Positions 61,205-64,000 of a stretch of 64,000 bases of DNA are shown one piece after another (positions within the stretch are counted from its first letter, which is position 1; the number at the start of each line of letters is the position of its first letter). The notes beneath the pieces are model-generated. The model saw only the letters and a list, made by a program, of their open reading frames with translations, made no database searches and was not told the origin of the DNA. The translations under genes were made by a program, and so were the position numbers. Source of the stretch: Pokkaliibacter plantistimulans (GTDB taxonomy: Bacteria > Pseudomonadota > Gammaproteobacteria > Pseudomonadales > Balneatricaceae); the NCBI RefSeq assembly GCF_046844695.1, contig NZ_CP177354.1, positions 930,001 to 994,000 of the forward strand. The letters are read 5' to 3'.

Positions 61205-62380
61205 ATGATCAAGACTATTCAAATCGATGGATTCAAATCGATTGCCACTCAGTCAGTTGAGCTGGGCAGCGTTAACTGTTTTATCGGAGCCAATGGTGTA
61301 GGTAAAAGTAATATTCTTGAAGCAATTGGGGTCCTGGGTGCCGCAGCAAATGGCAAAGTGGATGATGAGTCTCTACTGCGCCGGGGTGTTCGACCTGGAA
61401 TGCCGAGGTTATACAAAACTTCGTTTGATGGGCACAGAACACCTCCTGCCATCGGCCTTGGAGCTAGCTCTGATGGCGCAGAATATAGAGTGTCACTGTT
61501 GAATCCACTGGAAGCTCCTGAACCCGCCTGGACATACAAAACTGAGCGCTTGTCTGAGGGAGATCGAACCCTGATATCTGGAGGGGTGCGGAACCGTGGG
61601 CACTTGTCAGCCACCGCTGGGTTGGCGGCTTTGAAAATGGCAGACATCCCACCGGATAACGTAAGTGCGCAACTAATGCTAAGGCTTCAAAACTACGCGA
61701 TCTATTCGCCAAACACTCCTGCATTGCGTGCAATGGCGGTGGATCCCCAATCTCGCAATCCTGTAGGTTTGTCTGGTGGGCGATTGGCTGAGGCCTTTGC
61801 TGAGTTGCGTAAAGCCGTGCTGGAGCACGATGAAAGCTTGCTTGATGATGTTCTGGAGTTGATTGATTGGGTCGCAGATGTCGACACAACAACATCTGCA
61901 GGGCAGATACTATCGCCGTCAGTGGCTCATAGTAAGTATCTGATGAAGTTCACTGATCGATTCATGGGGCGCAGCCGCAACGAGTTAACGGCCTATGATG
62001 CAAGTGAAGGAGCGCTTTATATACTGTTCTGTGCAGTACTTTGCTTGTCTCCCGTAGCCCCCAAAACTTTTGCCATCGACAACTTGGATCAGGCACTTAA
62101 CCCTCGCTTGCTGACACGGCTGACCTCTAGACTTAAGTCTTGGTTAGCGCATGCTGATAATCAGCGTCAAATGCTGTTTACGGTCCATAATCCAGCAGTG
62201 TTGGATGGATTAGATTTGGATGACGATGAGGTAAGGCTATTTGTCGTTGAGCGTAATAACCATGGTCATACCTGCGTTCGTCGCATAGAGCTGAATGACG
62301 ATCTGCGTGCTCGAAATGCAACATACCCTCTTTCTCGACTTTGGTTGATGGGTAGTTTGGGAGCCGTGCCAAATGTCTAA
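61205..62380 (+). CDS. AAA (ABC/SMC-type) ATPase of a two-gene OLD-like module
   Basis: A 391-residue ATPase of the AAA_21/RecF-like kind. Walker A is GANGVGKS (28-35) after the typical opening IQIDGFKSI; a signature-like YDASEGALYILFCAVLCLSP lies at 264-283; the Walker B strand is FAIDNLDQALNP (289-300), with Asn at the position where most relatives have the catalytic Glu; a His switch is TVHNP (326-330). There is no room for a nuclease domain; that function may come from the next gene, which starts inside this one (ATGTCTAA overlap). The pair is A+T-rich compared with its flanks. ATPase plus TOPRIM pairs are known from anti-phage systems (PARIS, AbiL, Gabija-like, OLD), to which this is related by layout only. 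Confidence 0.85.
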   Translation: MIKTIQIDGFKSIATQSVELGSVNCFIGANGVGKSNILEAIGVLGAAANGKVDDESLLRRGVRPGMPRLYKTSFDGHRTPPAIGLGASSDGAEYRVSLLNPLEAPEPAWTYKTERLSEGDRTLISGGVRNRGHLSATAGLAALKMADIPPDNVSAQLMLRLQNYAIYSPNTPALRAMAVDPQSRNPVGLSGGRLAEAFAELRKAVLEHDESLLDDVLELIDWVADVDTTTSAGQILSPSVAHSKYLMKFTDRFMGRSRNELTAYDASEGALYILFCAVLCLSPVAPKTFAIDNLDQALNPRLLTRLTSRLKSWLAHADNQRQMLFTVHNPAVLDGLDLDDDEVRLFVVERNNHGHTCVRRIELNDDLRARNATYPLSRLWLMGSLGAVPNV

Positions 62381-63077
62381 GCCTTTGCAGATTGCCCTTG
62401 TAGCAGAAGGAGTGACCGATCTAGTAGTGATTGAGGCTGGCTTAAATGCCATCCTTGCGCATCGCCGAGACTTCAAACTGACTTTGTTGCAACCTGAGGA
62501 GACACGTCCAGATATGGGCGGTGGTTGGGGCGGGGTGTTCAAATGGTGTAAGGAGTTTCGTGAGCGAGGATTTGCCTCTTTGGAACATGACTCGACACTT
62601 TCGCTATTCGATCTTGTTATTGTGCATTTGGATGCCGATGTTGCAGACAAGAACTATGCGGACTGTGGCAGTGCTGTTGAGACTTATGCTCGTTCAGCAT
62701 CATTGCCACCACTCCCTTGCTCATTACCTTGTCCACCTCCTGACGATACCGTCATGGCTTTAAAAAGAGTGCTATTAGGTTGGTTGGGGAATATTGCTAC
62801 AGGCAGCAAAAGTGTTGTCTGTATCCCCTCTAAGTCAACGGAGGCATGGGTGGCCGCTGCATGCTTACCGACCGATCATTCTGCTTACCATAGTCTTGAG
62901 TGTAATGCCGATATGGAAGGGATACTGGCTCGGCTACCGAAAGCACTGCGTATTAAAAAAACTCGGCGAGAATATAACCTCAAGGCCAGAGCCATAACTG
63001 AAAACTGGCCGCAGATTGTCCAGCTATGTGGGCAAGCTGCACGTTTCCAACAAGATATCAATCTATTACTGATTTAG
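62373..63077 (+). CDS. TOPRIM-like (DUF4276-type) protein, partner of the ATPase
   Basis: A 234-residue protein. The TOPRIM-type acidic residues are Glu12 in LVAEGVTDLVVIE and Asp87/Asp89 in LVIVHLDADVAD; a later block SKSTEAWVAAACL (Glu157) resembles the EAW motif of DUF4276 proteins. Such domains act as metal-dependent nucleases or ligases in OLD, PARIS and related defence modules. Its start overlaps the ATPase stop by eight bases, so the two are made together. Its 3' end overlaps the convergent aldo/keto reductase gene by 20 bases, which suggests a recent insertion boundary. A defence role is inference; a role in DNA repair or as a solitary toxin cannot be excluded. Confidence 0.75.
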   Translation: MSKPLQIALVAEGVTDLVVIEAGLNAILAHRRDFKLTLLQPEETRPDMGGGWGGVFKWCKEFRERGFASLEHDSTLSLFDLVIVHLDADVADKNYADCGSAVETYARSASLPPLPCSLPCPPPDDTVMALKRVLLGWLGNIATGSKSVVCIPSKSTEAWVAAACLPTDHSAYHSLECNADMEGILARLPKALRIKKTRREYNLKARAITENWPQIVQLCGQAARFQQDINLLLI

Positions 63078-63888
63078 GTAATTGCAGCACACTGGCCATC
63101 ACCGCCACGTTATGGCGCAGATGCTCTGCATTGAGGGTGCCGATAATGACGGAGGTGACGCCGGGTCTGGCGAAGATCAGCTCGAAGCTGGCCTGCACCG
63201 GGTCTTGCCCTGGCTGCAGACAGATATGGCCGGAGGCCAGCGCTTTCTTGATCAGGATGCCCTTGTCGTGGCTGGCCGCATAGTCAATGACCGGCTGCTC
63301 ATCCTGCTGATTGAGGTTGAGGGTGACCATGGCGCAGTCACTGTGCTGCAGTGCCAGCAGGCCGCCTTCCACGGTCTTACTGGAGATACCGGTAGCGCGC
63401 AGCTTGCCCTGTTGCTTCAGTTCATTGAGGACCTGCAGTGAACCGTAACGCTGGATATTGTCCACATCGTTGCCATCGGAGTGCAGCAACATCAGGTCGA
63501 TAACGTCGGTGTTCAACCGCAGCAGCGAGCGTTCCACCGACATACGGATATGCTCCGGCGTATAGCAGTAGCTGGATTCACCATCAGTAAATTCTTCCCC
63601 CACCTTGGAGCAGATCAGCCACTGCTGGCGCTGGCCACGCAGCAGGGTGCCAAGGCGCAGCTCGCTGCTGCCATAGGCGGGGGCGGTGTCGAGCAGGTTG
63701 ATGCCCAGCGCCTGGGCTTCGGCCAGCAGGTTCAGCGCGGTACGGTCATCCGGCAGCTCAAACCCGGTGGGATATTTCACCCCCTGATTGCGGCCCAGCT
63801 TGACCGTACCAAAGCCCATCGGCGACAGCTGCAGGCCAGTGTGGCCAACAGCGCGGCGGGGCAGATCATGCAGAGTATCAGTGGTCAT
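63058..63888 (-). CDS. Aldo/keto reductase
   Basis: A 276-residue AKR-fold oxidoreductase. Start 63888 is backed by AGGAGC seven bases upstream. Catalytic tetrad candidates are Asp and Tyr in LLDTAPAYGSSELRLG, Lys in WLICSKVGE and His in LMLLHSDG; the NADPH site is near the end (VIIGTLNAEHLRHN). The subgroup resembles the bacterial YajO/PdxI-like and Tas-like reductases, with unknown natural substrate. The 3' end reads convergently into the TOPRIM-like gene by 20 bases; the stop of the preceding minus-strand gene lies 17 bases upstream, so both may share a transcript. Confidence 0.9.
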   Translation of the reverse strand: MTTDTLHDLPRRAVGHTGLQLSPMGFGTVKLGRNQGVKYPTGFELPDDRTALNLLAEAQALGINLLDTAPAYGSSELRLGTLLRGQRQQWLICSKVGEEFTDGESSYCYTPEHIRMSVERSLLRLNTDVIDLMLLHSDGNDVDNIQRYGSLQVLNELKQQGKLRATGISSKTVEGGLLALQHSDCAMVTLNLNQQDEQPVIDYAASHDKGILIKKALASGHICLQPGQDPVQASFELIFARPGVTSVIIGTLNAEHLRHNVAVMASVLQLPKSVID

Positions 63889-63905
63889 TTGGCTGCTCCT
63901 GTGGC

Positions 63906-64000
63906 TCACAGTAACTGGTCCCAGATGGGCAGGCTGACATCCGGTTCGGGCAGCCCGGCAGGCAGCGTGATGGCGTCACCGCCGGGGGCGGGCAGCATGG
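63906..64000 (-). CDS. C-terminal end of an unidentified gene
   Basis: A minus-strand frame enters from the right edge and ends at a TGA (63908-63906); its last residues read LPAGLPEPDVSLPIWDQLL. About 31 codons are in the window, too few to identify. Spacing of 17 bases to the aldo/keto reductase start suggests an operon. Confidence 0.5.
   Translation of the reverse strand, partial: MLPAPGGDAITLPAGLPEPDVSLPIWDQLL

Noticed and set aside
1..64000. CRISPR array, tRNA, rRNA, full insertion sequence or prophage
   Set aside because: No regularly spaced repeats, cloverleaf, rRNA-like stretch, transposase, integrase or phage structural gene was found on reading both strands.

Overview
The window is a chromosomal segment of a gammaproteobacterium of moderately high G+C, probably from the Pseudomonadales/Oceanospirillales side of the class. 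The evidence is gene order and protein type. The run maeB - ponA/mrcA - pilMNOPQ - aroK - aroB - damX-like - gltB - gltD, and the neighbouring rpmE / priA - argS - SPOR gene - hslV - hslU - DUF971 gene, follow the arrangement known from Pseudomonas-type chromosomes. A genus cannot be fixed from this sequence alone. I see no tRNA, rRNA, CRISPR array or complete insertion sequence.

Layout. 1-2155: 5' part of a membrane sensor histidine kinase (runs off the left edge). 2307-6321: NRDE-family protein, TauE/SafE-type permease, then lgt-thyA-folA. 6518-14983: signalling and transport block with a dCache chemoreceptor, a CPA2 cation/proton antiporter, a chemoreceptor with an extra C-terminal domain, a 221-bp repeat with terminal inverted repeats, and a GGDEF/EAL protein. 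15209-19475: ilvD, a Crp/Fnr regulator, gloC and ubiJ; ubiE follows. 20481-21549: an A+T-rich pair made of a leaderless amidase and a lipoprotein. 21587-29155: hslVU-DUF971, argS with a SPOR gene, and priA, all on the minus strand; rpmE is divergent from priA. 30162-42578: malic enzyme, PBP1A, the type IV pilus machine genes pilMNOPQ, the shikimate genes aroK and aroB, and a DamX-like protein. 43287-49290: glutamate synthase gltBD. 49603-50715: alanine dehydrogenase. 50799-57050: a four-gene minus-strand cluster of three SPFH (HflK/HflC-type) proteins and a heavy-metal P-type ATPase. 57507-59592: a PAS protein and a zinc-binding chemoreceptor that look like a split energy-taxis receptor. 59605-61075: exported GlcG/HbpS-like protein divergent from a LysR regulator. 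61205-63077: AAA ATPase plus TOPRIM-like protein, resembling an OLD-type two-gene defence module. 63058-64000: aldo/keto reductase and the tail of one more gene.

How genes work together. The pil operon supplies the inner-membrane alignment complex and secretin of type IV pili. gltBD and ald handle glutamate and alanine nitrogen. PBP1A, the FtsN-like and DamX-like SPOR proteins act at the cell wall and septum. At least three chemoreceptors, one cyclic-di-GMP enzyme and one sensor kinase point to a motile organism that integrates many signals.

Most unusual parts: the SPFH/P-type ATPase cluster with histidine-rich cytosolic tails, the ATPase/TOPRIM pair, and the amidase/lipoprotein pair that has the look of an effector with its immunity protein. 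Functions proposed for these three are inferences from domain content and context. No database search was possible, and motif positions and starts were read by eye.
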